This document shows positions 25,550-33,686 of a stretch of DNA of 64,000 nt, piece by piece. Source of the DNA: Mucilaginibacter sp. OK098. Its GTDB lineage: Bacteria > Bacteroidota > Bacteroidia > Sphingobacteriales > Sphingobacteriaceae. The translations under genes were made by a program, and so were the position numbers. The stretch spans positions 682,001 through 746,000 of the forward strand of contig NZ_FRCM01000002.1 in NCBI RefSeq assembly GCF_900142915.1, in the 5' to 3' direction. Below the pieces are notes generated by a model, which was given only the letters and a program-made list of their open reading frames with translations, was not told where the DNA came from and made no database searches. Positions within the stretch are counted from its first letter, which is position 1; each line of letters starts with the position of its first letter.

Positions 25550-28252
25550 ATGCAGACACCAAAAAAAATTAACCGCCGGAATTTTATAAGGAACACAGGT
25601 ATGGTTACCGCCGGACTGCTGGTTTCACGCATCCCTGCCATTGCTGGCCCGTTCGCCTGGAATAAACCCGGTAACGGAAAAATATCTTCGGATAATACCT
25701 TGAATCCTGATTTGGTTAAGTCGCTGTATAACAGAGGAGCTGTTACAACGTACCTAAAAAGCAAAAACGAGTTGCAATATATTGGTATGCCGGTAGGCGG
25801 TATTAATTGCGGCACAGTGTATTTGGGGGGTGATGGACGTTTATGGCTTTGGGATATTTTTAACAAAAACCAGGAAGGAATTGAGCCCAAAGTTGTTGAA
25901 TGGAATAAAACCGTTCAGGACATGGGTAAAAAAGTACGTTCGCGCGATGGGGCTTGTTATATCCAGCCATCAAAAGACATTCGCCCAATTGAACAAGGCT
26001 TTGCTATAAAAGTTAAATATCAGGGAGCTGCTATAGTTAAACGATTTCACTATGACGATTGGGAGGAGATCAAATTTGAAGCAACTTACCCTATAGCTAT
26101 AGTTAGATATATTGATGCAAAATTGCCGTTGGAAATTAAGCTAACCGCATTCTCCCCGTTTATTCCTTTGGATGAAGACAATTCGAATATTCCCGCTACA
26201 ATTCAGTCTTTTGAAATAAAAAACACAGGGAATGAGCCTGTTGAAATAGCAATAGTGGGCTGGCTTGAAAATGCCGTAAATAAATTCTCGGCGACTGCTA
26301 ATGGCGATGGAAAAAGGATAAACACGGTCATCAACCAAAAAGATCAGGTGTCGGTGTTCGCTACATTTACACCGGAGGATAAAGCAAAATATGCGGATGC
26401 GGGTGATACCGGATCCATGTGTTTGTCATTCATCGGGGAAAATGCTAAAGGTATCTGCTCTTTTCAACTTCCTTTTTCCGACACATCTTTTATCTCAACA
26501 GATGGTGGTGAAACTGCTGTAAATGCAAGTGAAAAATTAATAGCGGGCGTAGTTTCATCACAAAAGTTATTATCCGGAGAAACAATAAAAAAAGACTTTG
26601 TAATCAGCTGGCACTTTCCCAATGTTGGCAAAAGGATTGATATACCCGATGCCAGAACAGGGCATTATTATTTGAATAAGTTTTCAGATGCCCGGGCTGT
26701 TGCTGATTATGTAGCTCAACATTTTTCACACTTAACATCCCAAACAAAATTATGGAATAGCACATGGTATGACTCGAGCTTGCCATGGTGGTTCCAGGAA
26801 CGAACTTTTTTAAATATTTCGGCACTGGCTACTACTACTTCTCATCGTTTTAAAACCGGGCGTTCATGGGCATGGGAAGGCGTTGGGGCTTGTGAAGGAA
26901 ATTGTACGCATGTATGGCAATATGCCCAGGCTATTGGCAGGATCTTCCCGGGCATTGAACGGGATAACCGCCAGCGGGTGGATCTGGGGATCTCGTTACA
27001 GGAAGACGGCGGGATCTGGTTCAGGGGAGAGTATGATAAACGGCCTGCTATTGACGGACAGGCAGGCAGAGTTTTAGGCTGCCTGCGCGAACACCAGATG
27101 AGCGCTGATAATACATTTTTGAAAAACAACTGGATAAATATAAAAAAGGCTACCCAATTCATCATCAATCAGGATAAGAATAGTGATGGCATGACGGATA
27201 CCCCGATGGAAAACACATTGGATGCGGTGTGGGATGGGGAAATTGCCTGGATAGTGGGACTGTGTATTGCCGCTGTAAAAGCCGGAGGTGTGATGGCGGA
27301 AGAAATGAACGATACCATTTTTGCTGCCAGGTGTAAAGAATATGTAGCAAAGGGAATTAAAAATATGGATGAACTTTTATTCAATGGTGAATATTACATC
27401 CATCGCCCCGACGCCATAAAAGGCAGGAAAGGGATCGGCTCGTATAACACCTGCCATATAGACCAGGTATTGGGCCAAAGCTGGGCATGGCAGGTAGGAA
27501 TCGGCCGGATTAATAACAAAGAAAAAACGCTGACAGCATTAAGATCGCTCTGGAAGCACAACTTTATGAAAGATGTAGGCCCTTTTGAAGAGCAGCATTC
27601 CGGCTGGCGCCCTTATGCTTTACCCGGTGAAAGTGGGATGGTAATGAATACCAATCCCAAAAACGAACCCCATCCTTTTGGTGAATCAGACACATGGCAG
27701 ATTGGCTATTTTTATGAATGTATGACGGGTTTTGAACACCAGGTGGCAAGCCACCTGATGGCCGAGGGAATGACAGACGAATCTTTAATATTAACAAGAG
27801 CCGTTCATGACAGGTATAACGCATTTAAAAGAAACCCGTTTAATGAAATTGAATGCAGTGATCATTACGGGCGGGCAATGGCCAGCTATGGTACATTTAT
27901 TACAGCCTGTGGCTTTGAATACCACGGACCAAAGGGGTTTATCCGCTTTGCACCAAAGTGGGGTAAAGAAAACTTTAAAGCACCGTTTACCACAGCATTG
28001 GGCTGGGGTACCTATTCGCAAAAGAAAACCAGGAGCAAACAGGTGCATCTTTTTGAATTAAAATATGGCTCGTTGCAATTACAGAAAATCAGCCTGGAAA
28101 AAATGGATCCAAAAGAAATAAAGAGCATTTCAGTAATAATGGATGGACAAAAAATCCCCGCTGATTTCACCCTGGAGGATGCGACTATTTTAATAACCTT
28201 GCTAAAACCGGTAAGTATCCAAGCCAATAAATCCCTGGTTGTTTCAATTTAA
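25550..28252 (+). CDS. GH116-like glycoside hydrolase (non-lysosomal glucosylceramidase fold)
   Basis: 900 residues. A Tat signal (NRRNFIRNTGMVTAGLLVSR) starts the protein. Residues about 75-390 form the GBA2-type N-terminal domain (YIGMPVGGINCGTVYLGGDGR, then SPFIPLDEDNSNIPATIQSFEI). The C-terminal (alpha/alpha)6 DUF608 domain has CEGNCTHVWQYAQAIGRIFP with Glu449 as candidate nucleophile and YNTCHIDQVLGQSWAW with Asp638 as candidate acid/base. GH116 enzymes are retaining beta-glucosidases or beta-xylosidases and related activities. It starts 64 bases after the GH95-like gene and probably shares its transcript. Confidence 0.82.
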   Translation: MQTPKKINRRNFIRNTGMVTAGLLVSRIPAIAGPFAWNKPGNGKISSDNTLNPDLVKSLYNRGAVTTYLKSKNELQYIGMPVGGINCGTVYLGGDGRLWLWDIFNKNQEGIEPKVVEWNKTVQDMGKKVRSRDGACYIQPSKDIRPIEQGFAIKVKYQGAAIVKRFHYDDWEEIKFEATYPIAIVRYIDAKLPLEIKLTAFSPFIPLDEDNSNIPATIQSFEIKNTGNEPVEIAIVGWLENAVNKFSATANGDGKRINTVINQKDQVSVFATFTPEDKAKYADAGDTGSMCLSFIGENAKGICSFQLPFSDTSFISTDGGETAVNASEKLIAGVVSSQKLLSGETIKKDFVISWHFPNVGKRIDIPDARTGHYYLNKFSDARAVADYVAQHFSHLTSQTKLWNSTWYDSSLPWWFQERTFLNISALATTTSHRFKTGRSWAWEGVGACEGNCTHVWQYAQAIGRIFPGIERDNRQRVDLGISLQEDGGIWFRGEYDKRPAIDGQAGRVLGCLREHQMSADNTFLKNNWINIKKATQFIINQDKNSDGMTDTPMENTLDAVWDGEIAWIVGLCIAAVKAGGVMAEEMNDTIFAARCKEYVAKGIKNMDELLFNGEYYIHRPDAIKGRKGIGSYNTCHIDQVLGQSWAWQVGIGRINNKEKTLTALRSLWKHNFMKDVGPFEEQHSGWRPYALPGESGMVMNTNPKNEPHPFGESDTWQIGYFYECMTGFEHQVASHLMAEGMTDESLILTRAVHDRYNAFKRNPFNEIECSDHYGRAMASYGTFITACGFEYHGPKGFIRFAPKWGKENFKAPFTTALGWGTYSQKKTRSKQVHLFELKYGSLQLQKISLEKMDPKEIKSISVIMDGQKIPADFTLEDATILITLLKPVSIQANKSLVVSI

Positions 28253-28274
28253 TCGTTACAAATAAGCTTCTATA

Positions 28275-28304
28275 TTCAATTACCAGGCTTACCTGGTAAT
28301 TGAA
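28275..28304 (+). terminator. hairpin after the GH116-like gene
   Basis: Perfect 13-base arms TTCAATTACCAGG and CCTGGTAATTGAA with a CTTA loop, 22 bases after the GH116 stop. There is no T-run behind it, so it may act as a 3' stabiliser instead. Confidence 0.55.
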
Positions 28305-28377
28305 ACTCTTCTGTACTCCTGCGCCGCCTGCTAAGTATGCGGCATTTTTCTATGACATAAATTTCTGCAAACCCAAC

Positions 28378-28403
28378 GCAGGGTCCTCTCCGAGAGACCC
28401 TGC
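28378..28403. repeat. REP-like hairpin
   Basis: GCAGGGTC (28378-28385) pairs with GACCCTGC (28396-28403), with a CTCTCCGAGA loop that is itself partly self-complementary. GC-rich compared with the AT-rich surroundings, which suggests an inserted repetitive element remnant. Confidence 0.4.
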
Positions 28404-28529
28404 GAGGACGAGAACTCATCTGTACTGTCAAAGTATCGGACTTTTGCTGTATAAAAAAACCACAAAAATACACTAACCCATTTTGCAGGCTCTATAAGCT
28501 CCCTTTTCAATGGCTTTTTAATTTATTAA

Positions 28530-28539
28530 CAAACGTTTG
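28530..28539. promoter_or_regulatory. LacI-type operator 5 (first central susC)
   Basis: Perfect CAAACGTTTG followed by CGTC, 254 bases upstream of the susC start. It is spaced 127 bases from operator 6, almost the same spacing as the pair before the second susC. Confidence 0.8.
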
Positions 28540-28656
28540 CGTCATCTTTATTCACACATCAATCAAAATCCACTTTAATGACAATCTACATAATAGCAAA
28601 ATACTCATTATTAGTAATTTAAGTTATAAAAAAATGATTTTTTTGTAATTATAAAG

Positions 28657-28666
28657 CAAACGTTTG
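28657..28666. promoter_or_regulatory. LacI-type operator 6 (first central susC)
   Basis: Perfect CAAACGTTTG followed by CGTT, 24 bases upstream of the candidate -33 element. Confidence 0.8.
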
Positions 28667-28689
28667 CGTTAAGTTAAAGGCCTTAATAA

Positions 28690-28720
28690 TTAGGCATTCC
28701 TTTAACACCTTCCTACCTTG
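28690..28720 (+). promoter_or_regulatory. candidate Bacteroidota-type promoter of the first central susC
   Basis: TTAG (28690-28693), 20 bases, then TACCTTG (28714-28720), similar to the -33/-7 consensus TTTG and TAnnTTTG. The same pair with the same spacing is conserved before the second central susC, and both leave 63 bases to the start codon. Confidence 0.5.
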
Positions 28721-28783
28721 AGATCGGATTAGCAGTTGCTGATTTATGTTATTCACCTCATTATTCAACCAAATTTATACACT

Positions 28784-31747
28784 ATGAACAAATTTTACAA
28801 AAGACAAGTGTTGTTAACCAGCTTGTTGTTAATGTTCTCAATAATGGCTTTAGCCCAGGTAAGGGTTACAGGCGTTGTTAAGGATACAGACGGGCAACCA
28901 ATGCCCGCGGTTACCGTTACAATAAAAGGCACCACCGATGCCGTAAGTACTTCGGTCGACGGTAAATTTAGCATTAACGCCCCCACCAATGGCGTTTTAG
29001 CATTTTCATTTATTGGCTACACCACAAAAGAGGTGGGCATTAATGGTAAAACCAGTTTTGATGTTGTGTTAGCATCGGCATTAAAAACCTTAAACGAAGT
29101 TGTGGTTGTAGGCTATACCTCTAAACAGGTATCGCAATTATCAAGTTCGGTATCGGTTATCAGCGGTGATAAGCTGCGCGATGTAACCTCTAATGATGTG
29201 GCAAGCTTACTGCAGGGTAAGGCCGCGGGCGTATTGGTCTCTACCGGATCAGGCGATCCCACGTCCGCTTCGAGTATCCTCATCCGCGGAGCTAGCAGTA
29301 TCAATGCCAGCACCAGCCCGTTAATTGTTGTTGATGGTAACATAGGCGGCACGTATAATGCTTCGGATGTTGAGTCGGTAACTGTATTAAAAGATGCTGC
29401 TGCAACAGGCTTATATGGCTCAAGAGCTGCAAACGGAGTTATTATTATTACCACCAAGATGGGTAAAGCTGGTCAAACAAAAATTGAGATGAGCTCAGTT
29501 GTCGGATTCAACACCAAAACAACGGGCAATTTTCATTTGATGAATTCGCAGCAACTGTATGATTATCAAAAAACATTTGAAACCGTTCTTCCAACCGATT
29601 TAAATAACAATACAAATTGGTTCAACCTGGCGTTCAGAAGAGGCCTTACGCAAAATCATACCCTATCTGTATCAGGAGGATCTGATAAAACGCAATATTA
29701 TATATCAGGGAATTATTATAACGAGCAGGGAACTTTAATTGACAACAATAACAAAAATTACAACTTCCGTACAAATGTTATCACCAAATTAAATGACAAG
29801 TTAAAGCTTAGTGTTTTGTTAAATACTATATATGCACAGCAAACTTATCCTACCGATAATTTACTGTACGACGCTTATTTGAACGTGCCTTATGATCCTG
29901 CTTTTAATGCAGATGGCACCCCAACAGATGGCCGTAGCTATCCGGGCTGGCAGGGCCGGGATTTTGAAAACCCATTGCAGGGTTTACAATATAATTTTTC
30001 GAACCAAAGGAGCCTTAACACAAGCGGCGACCTGAACCTGGATTATACCATAACCAAACATTTAAGCTTTGCAACCTATAACAGGATAACTTTATACAAT
30101 GATAAGTATACATCATATAGTGATGCCCGTACTAAAGCAGGCGGCGCAAACTCTGGTGAACTATACATCCAGGATGATTATAGCAGCCGGATCCTTACTT
30201 CAAACAGGTTAAAGTATGATAACAGCTTTGGCCAGCATAACCTTACTTTACTTGCGGTAGGCGAAGCAGAAAAGAACCATTTTGATGATGCGCTGTCAAA
30301 CGGAAAAGGACTACCTGCGGGGCATACTGCGATGTCAACTGCTACTGATATCATCAGCAACCCAAGCGGGGGAACGGATGATTTCAATTTTAGCAAATAC
30401 CTGGGTCAGGCAGATTACAATTATGCCGGAAAATATTTTTTTGTGGGCTCATTTGTACGTGAGCACTCGTCACGTTTTGGAACTAATAACCCAAGCGGAA
30501 ACTTTTTTCAGGCAGGTGCTTCATGGATCTTAACCAAAGAAGCTTTTATGGATAATATTAAGCCGATAAGCTTTTTAAAATTACGTGCAAGTTATGGTAC
30601 AACCGGAAATGCTGAAATAGGTAATTATGCTGCTTCGGGCTTATATTCAATTGATCAGTCTGCAAGCTATGGCGGTGTAGCCGGTGCATACCCCTCACAA
30701 AAGGCCAATCCTAACCTTACCTGGGAAAAGATGAAAACAGCCAACATAGGCCTTGATTTCGGATTATTTAAAAGGATAGATGTAAGTGTGGATGTTTATC
30801 AGAAAACATCAAGCGCTTTATTATTCCATGTGCCACTACCGGCAACAGCTGGTTACTCCTTTATATTTGAGAACATTGGTTCGGTACGGAATCGCGGACT
30901 TGAAGTTAACGTAACCTCAAAAAACCTGATAGGTGATTTTAAATGGGAAACTAATTTTAACATTGCATTTAACCGCAATAAGGTACTATCGCTTAATGCC
31001 GGAGAAACTGTTGCCTCTCCGAGCGCATCACAACCAGTTGCGGTTGGCCATGATATAGGCGACTGGTATATGCCTATCTGGGCGGGGGTTAACCCGGCAA
31101 ATGGCCAGCCCCAATGGGAAAGGTTGGTTACTGACGCCAATGGCAATACCACAAAGCAGCTAACAAGTATTTATTCTCAGGCATCGGCATCAAAACAATA
31201 TACAGGAACCTCTGCTTCGCCAAAGTTTACAGGTGGCATAACCAATACATTCTCTTATAAAGGCTTTTCTTTAAGCACATTCTTCAATTTTGTTTACGGA
31301 AACCAGGTGTATAATGACAGCCGCGCTTATTTTGATAGCGATGGATTGTATGACAGTTATAATGCAATGATACCGGCCAGCGGATGGACACGCTGGGAAA
31401 AGCCAGGCGACATAGCTACTGAACCCCAGTCTGTTAAAGGTGGTAATCATAATTCAAACCAGCAATCAACACGTTATCTTGAAAACGGCAGCTATCTGCG
31501 CCTGCGTAATGCAACACTAGGCTATCAATTACCTCATCAATGGATCAGCAGCTTAAAAATAAGAAGTGCCCGGATCTTTATAAGCGGCGATAATTTGGTA
31601 ACGTTTACCAAATTTACTGGAGTTGACCCTGAAGTTGATTTTAGCCCGCCTTTGGACAGCAGTGGAAACAGGGTAGCTGGAGGGGGATCAAGCTTCAAGT
31701 ACCCTATCAGCAGGAAATTATTGTTAGGTATAAACGTTGGATTTTAA
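28784..31747 (+). CDS. SusC/RagA-type TonB-dependent receptor
   Basis: 987 residues from the ATG at 28784; a longer frame begins with TTG at 28736 inside the leader. The signal peptide ends near IMALAQ. A carboxypeptidase-regulatory-like beta-sandwich comes next (VTGVVKDTDGQPMPAVTVTIKGT ... VLAFSFIGY), then the plug domain (SSILIRGASSINASTSPLIVVDG, VTVLKDAAATGLYGSRAANGVIIITTK) and a 22-strand barrel with ASYGTTGNAEIGNY. The TonB-box-like stretch is LNEVVVVGYTS. It imports the glycan captured by the SusD encoded 10 bases downstream. Two LacI-type operators precede it. Its first 90 residues closely match those of the second central SusC, whereas the remainder is divergent. Confidence 0.96.
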   Translation: MNKFYKRQVLLTSLLLMFSIMALAQVRVTGVVKDTDGQPMPAVTVTIKGTTDAVSTSVDGKFSINAPTNGVLAFSFIGYTTKEVGINGKTSFDVVLASALKTLNEVVVVGYTSKQVSQLSSSVSVISGDKLRDVTSNDVASLLQGKAAGVLVSTGSGDPTSASSILIRGASSINASTSPLIVVDGNIGGTYNASDVESVTVLKDAAATGLYGSRAANGVIIITTKMGKAGQTKIEMSSVVGFNTKTTGNFHLMNSQQLYDYQKTFETVLPTDLNNNTNWFNLAFRRGLTQNHTLSVSGGSDKTQYYISGNYYNEQGTLIDNNNKNYNFRTNVITKLNDKLKLSVLLNTIYAQQTYPTDNLLYDAYLNVPYDPAFNADGTPTDGRSYPGWQGRDFENPLQGLQYNFSNQRSLNTSGDLNLDYTITKHLSFATYNRITLYNDKYTSYSDARTKAGGANSGELYIQDDYSSRILTSNRLKYDNSFGQHNLTLLAVGEAEKNHFDDALSNGKGLPAGHTAMSTATDIISNPSGGTDDFNFSKYLGQADYNYAGKYFFVGSFVREHSSRFGTNNPSGNFFQAGASWILTKEAFMDNIKPISFLKLRASYGTTGNAEIGNYAASGLYSIDQSASYGGVAGAYPSQKANPNLTWEKMKTANIGLDFGLFKRIDVSVDVYQKTSSALLFHVPLPATAGYSFIFENIGSVRNRGLEVNVTSKNLIGDFKWETNFNIAFNRNKVLSLNAGETVASPSASQPVAVGHDIGDWYMPIWAGVNPANGQPQWERLVTDANGNTTKQLTSIYSQASASKQYTGTSASPKFTGGITNTFSYKGFSLSTFFNFVYGNQVYNDSRAYFDSDGLYDSYNAMIPASGWTRWEKPGDIATEPQSVKGGNHNSNQQSTRYLENGSYLRLRNATLGYQLPHQWISSLKIRSARIFISGDNLVTFTKFTGVDPEVDFSPPLDSSGNRVAGGGSSFKYPISRKLLLGINVGF

Positions 31748-31757
31748 ATAAAGAACG

Positions 31758-33266
31758 ATGAAAAAGATAAGATATATAAAAATATTAATTACTATAGGCA
31801 TTATAACAACACTGTTTAATGCATGTAAAAAAGTTGAGCCTTCAACTGCAATTGATGAAAAAGTGGCATTATCAAATGCGGCTGATATAGCAACAGCAAC
31901 AATAGGAACCTATGCCGTATTAAGAAACCCTGCATATGTAAGAAGCGGGCATTTTTTGATGGAATACCCGGGCGATAACATTGCACAGGGGCAGCCATCA
32001 TCTGATGATCTCTCCAGGTGTTACAGGTATACGCAAATACCAACCGGCGGCCACGCAACTAATTTCTGGGTTCAGGGCTATCACCTTATTGCAGGCGCCA
32101 ATAAAGTAATTGCAGCCATACCTGATAATGCATCGGCTGATCTAAAACAACTAAAGGGCGAAAACATTTACCTGCGGGCAATGGTTGAGTTTAACCTGGT
32201 CAGAATTTTTGGCCGCCCGTATACCCAGGGTAACGGCAATAATCCCGGCGTTCCATTGTTAAGTGAAAATAGTACAGACTACTTTCCGGCGAGAAGTTCA
32301 GTAAAAGATGTATATGGCGCTGTTATTGCTGATCTTTTAAAAGCCGCCGACATGATGACTGTTGCAAAAAGCGATATTTTTGCATCAAAAGAGGTAGCAT
32401 ACGCCTTACTGTCACGTGTTTATTTGTACATGAATGATAATGCCAACGCTATTAAATATGCCGACCTGGTAATTAACTCGGGCCGCTATACTTTATTACA
32501 GGGTGGTGCATATTCAGGATACTTTAGCGGAGTACCGGAAGATAATACGGAAACCATTTTCTGTATCAGGTATACAAAAACGCAGGATGAGGGATTCAGC
32601 GCTATCGGGTCCATGTATTACAGCGGCCTTGGCCCCGATGGTACAAGCCCTATAACCACTCCGGGAGGACAGGGAAATACCGGCTGGGGTGAAATATATG
32701 CTTCAAAAACATATGTAGAGGATCTTGATAAAAACCCAGCCGATCTTCGGCATAGCTTTATAGCTCCATATACCATTGATGGTGTTTTGCAGATGAATAA
32801 AAAGCTTACACCAAATACGCCAATGTATTACATTACAAAATATAGTTTCCAGGAAGGGATCGTAACATTGAGCTCGCCTGTTTACCTGCGCTTGGCCGAA
32901 ATGTATTTAAACAAGGCTGAGGCTAATGCAAAGCTTGGAAACAGTCAGCTGGCGCTTGATGATGTTAATACTATCCGCACTCGTGCCGGAATACCAACAC
33001 TTACCCTTAGCGATGTTGGTGCAGGCAATGTGCTTGGTGCTGTGCTTGAAGAGCGAAGGTTAGAATTTGCATTTGAAGGGCAACGTTCATATGACCTGTT
33101 CAGGAATAATTTACCTTTGGTAAGAAATTACCCGGGTACACATTCACTTAACAATGTTCCAAACACAAACATTATGCAAACTGTTTTACCTACAGACCCA
33201 AGGGTTATATTTTATATTCCGCAATCAGAAATAGATATTAATCCAAAGCTTACCCAAAACCCATAA
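31758..33266 (+). CDS. SusD/RagB family lipoprotein
   Basis: 502 residues. Lipobox FNACKK near residue 23. Family motifs: ENIYLRAMVEFNLVRIFGRPY, LRLAEMYLNKAEANAKLG, VNTIRTRAGIPTL, VLEERRLEFAFEGQRSYDLFRN and the C-terminal FYIPQSEIDINPKLTQNP. It is a surface glycan-binding partner of the SusC encoded 10 bases upstream. A strong terminator follows, so this SusCD pair is a unit of its own, separate from the next pair. Confidence 0.95.
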   Translation: MKKIRYIKILITIGIITTLFNACKKVEPSTAIDEKVALSNAADIATATIGTYAVLRNPAYVRSGHFLMEYPGDNIAQGQPSSDDLSRCYRYTQIPTGGHATNFWVQGYHLIAGANKVIAAIPDNASADLKQLKGENIYLRAMVEFNLVRIFGRPYTQGNGNNPGVPLLSENSTDYFPARSSVKDVYGAVIADLLKAADMMTVAKSDIFASKEVAYALLSRVYLYMNDNANAIKYADLVINSGRYTLLQGGAYSGYFSGVPEDNTETIFCIRYTKTQDEGFSAIGSMYYSGLGPDGTSPITTPGGQGNTGWGEIYASKTYVEDLDKNPADLRHSFIAPYTIDGVLQMNKKLTPNTPMYYITKYSFQEGIVTLSSPVYLRLAEMYLNKAEANAKLGNSQLALDDVNTIRTRAGIPTLTLSDVGAGNVLGAVLEERRLEFAFEGQRSYDLFRNNLPLVRNYPGTHSLNNVPNTNIMQTVLPTDPRVIFYIPQSEIDINPKLTQNP

Positions 33267-33282
33267 ACAACTACATATGAAT

Positions 33283-33318
33283 AAGCCGTCTCATAGTAAC
33301 TATGAGGCGGCTTTTTTA
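33283..33318 (+). terminator. Rho-independent terminator of the first SusCD unit
   Basis: Fourteen-base arms 33283-33296 and 33300-33313 (one G-U pair) with a TAA loop, followed by a T-run. Confidence 0.9.
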
Positions 33319-33431
33319 TTTATGATGATTAGGGATCCGGATTCGCTTTTTTTTAAAAACATCAAATACAATACACTAAGCCGTTTTTTAATAATTATAA
33401 TCCCTTTCTTTAATAGTTTTTAGTTCACGAA

Positions 33432-33441
33432 CAAACGTTTG
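33432..33441. promoter_or_regulatory. LacI-type operator 7 (second central susC)
   Basis: Perfect CAAACGTTTG followed by CGTG, 255 bases upstream of the second susC start and 128 bases from operator 8. Confidence 0.8.
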
Positions 33442-33559
33442 CGTGACATTTATTCCACCGTCAACCAAAATCCATATTAACCCTATCTATACAAAGTATT
33501 AATATACTTATTTACAGCTATTTAAATTATAAAAATCGTTATTTTTAATAACTGTCAAA

Positions 33560-33569
33560 CAAACGTTTG
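33560..33569. promoter_or_regulatory. LacI-type operator 8 (second central susC)
   Basis: Perfect CAAACGTTTG followed by CGCT, 24 bases upstream of the candidate -33 element, the same position as operator 6. Confidence 0.8.
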
Positions 33570-33592
33570 CGCTGAGTTAAGGGCACTAATAA

Positions 33593-33623
33593 TTAGGCAT
33601 TCATTTAACACCTTCCTACCTTG
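33593..33623 (+). promoter_or_regulatory. candidate Bacteroidota-type promoter of the second central susC
   Basis: TTAG (33593-33596), 20 bases, TACCTTG (33617-33623), within a block conserved with the first susC leader. 63 bases separate it from the ATG. Confidence 0.5.
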
Positions 33624-33686
33624 AGATCGAATTAGCAGCCAGCTAGTTTACGTTATTCACCAATTCACAAACCAAATTAATACACT

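Larger units (their letters stand above)
28253..28783. other. 531-base regulatory and structured intergenic region
   Basis: No gene is seen. From left to right it holds a perfect 13-base hairpin (28275-28304), a weak GCCGC/GCGGC stem (28323-28343), an eight-base hairpin (28378-28403), two LacI-type operators (28530 and 28657), and a candidate promoter with a 64-base leader before susC. Confidence 0.8.
33267..33686. other. 420-base regulatory intergenic region before the second central susC
   Basis: No gene is seen. It holds a terminator (33283-33318), two LacI-type operators (33432, 33560) and a candidate promoter (33593-33623). From about 33425 on it is a diverged copy of 28523-28783. Confidence 0.8.

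Noticed and set aside
28736..28783. Upstream extension of the first central susC from a TTG
   Set aside because: The ATG at 28784 matches the start of the paralogue at 33687 and begins the signal peptide; the extension lies in the conserved leader.
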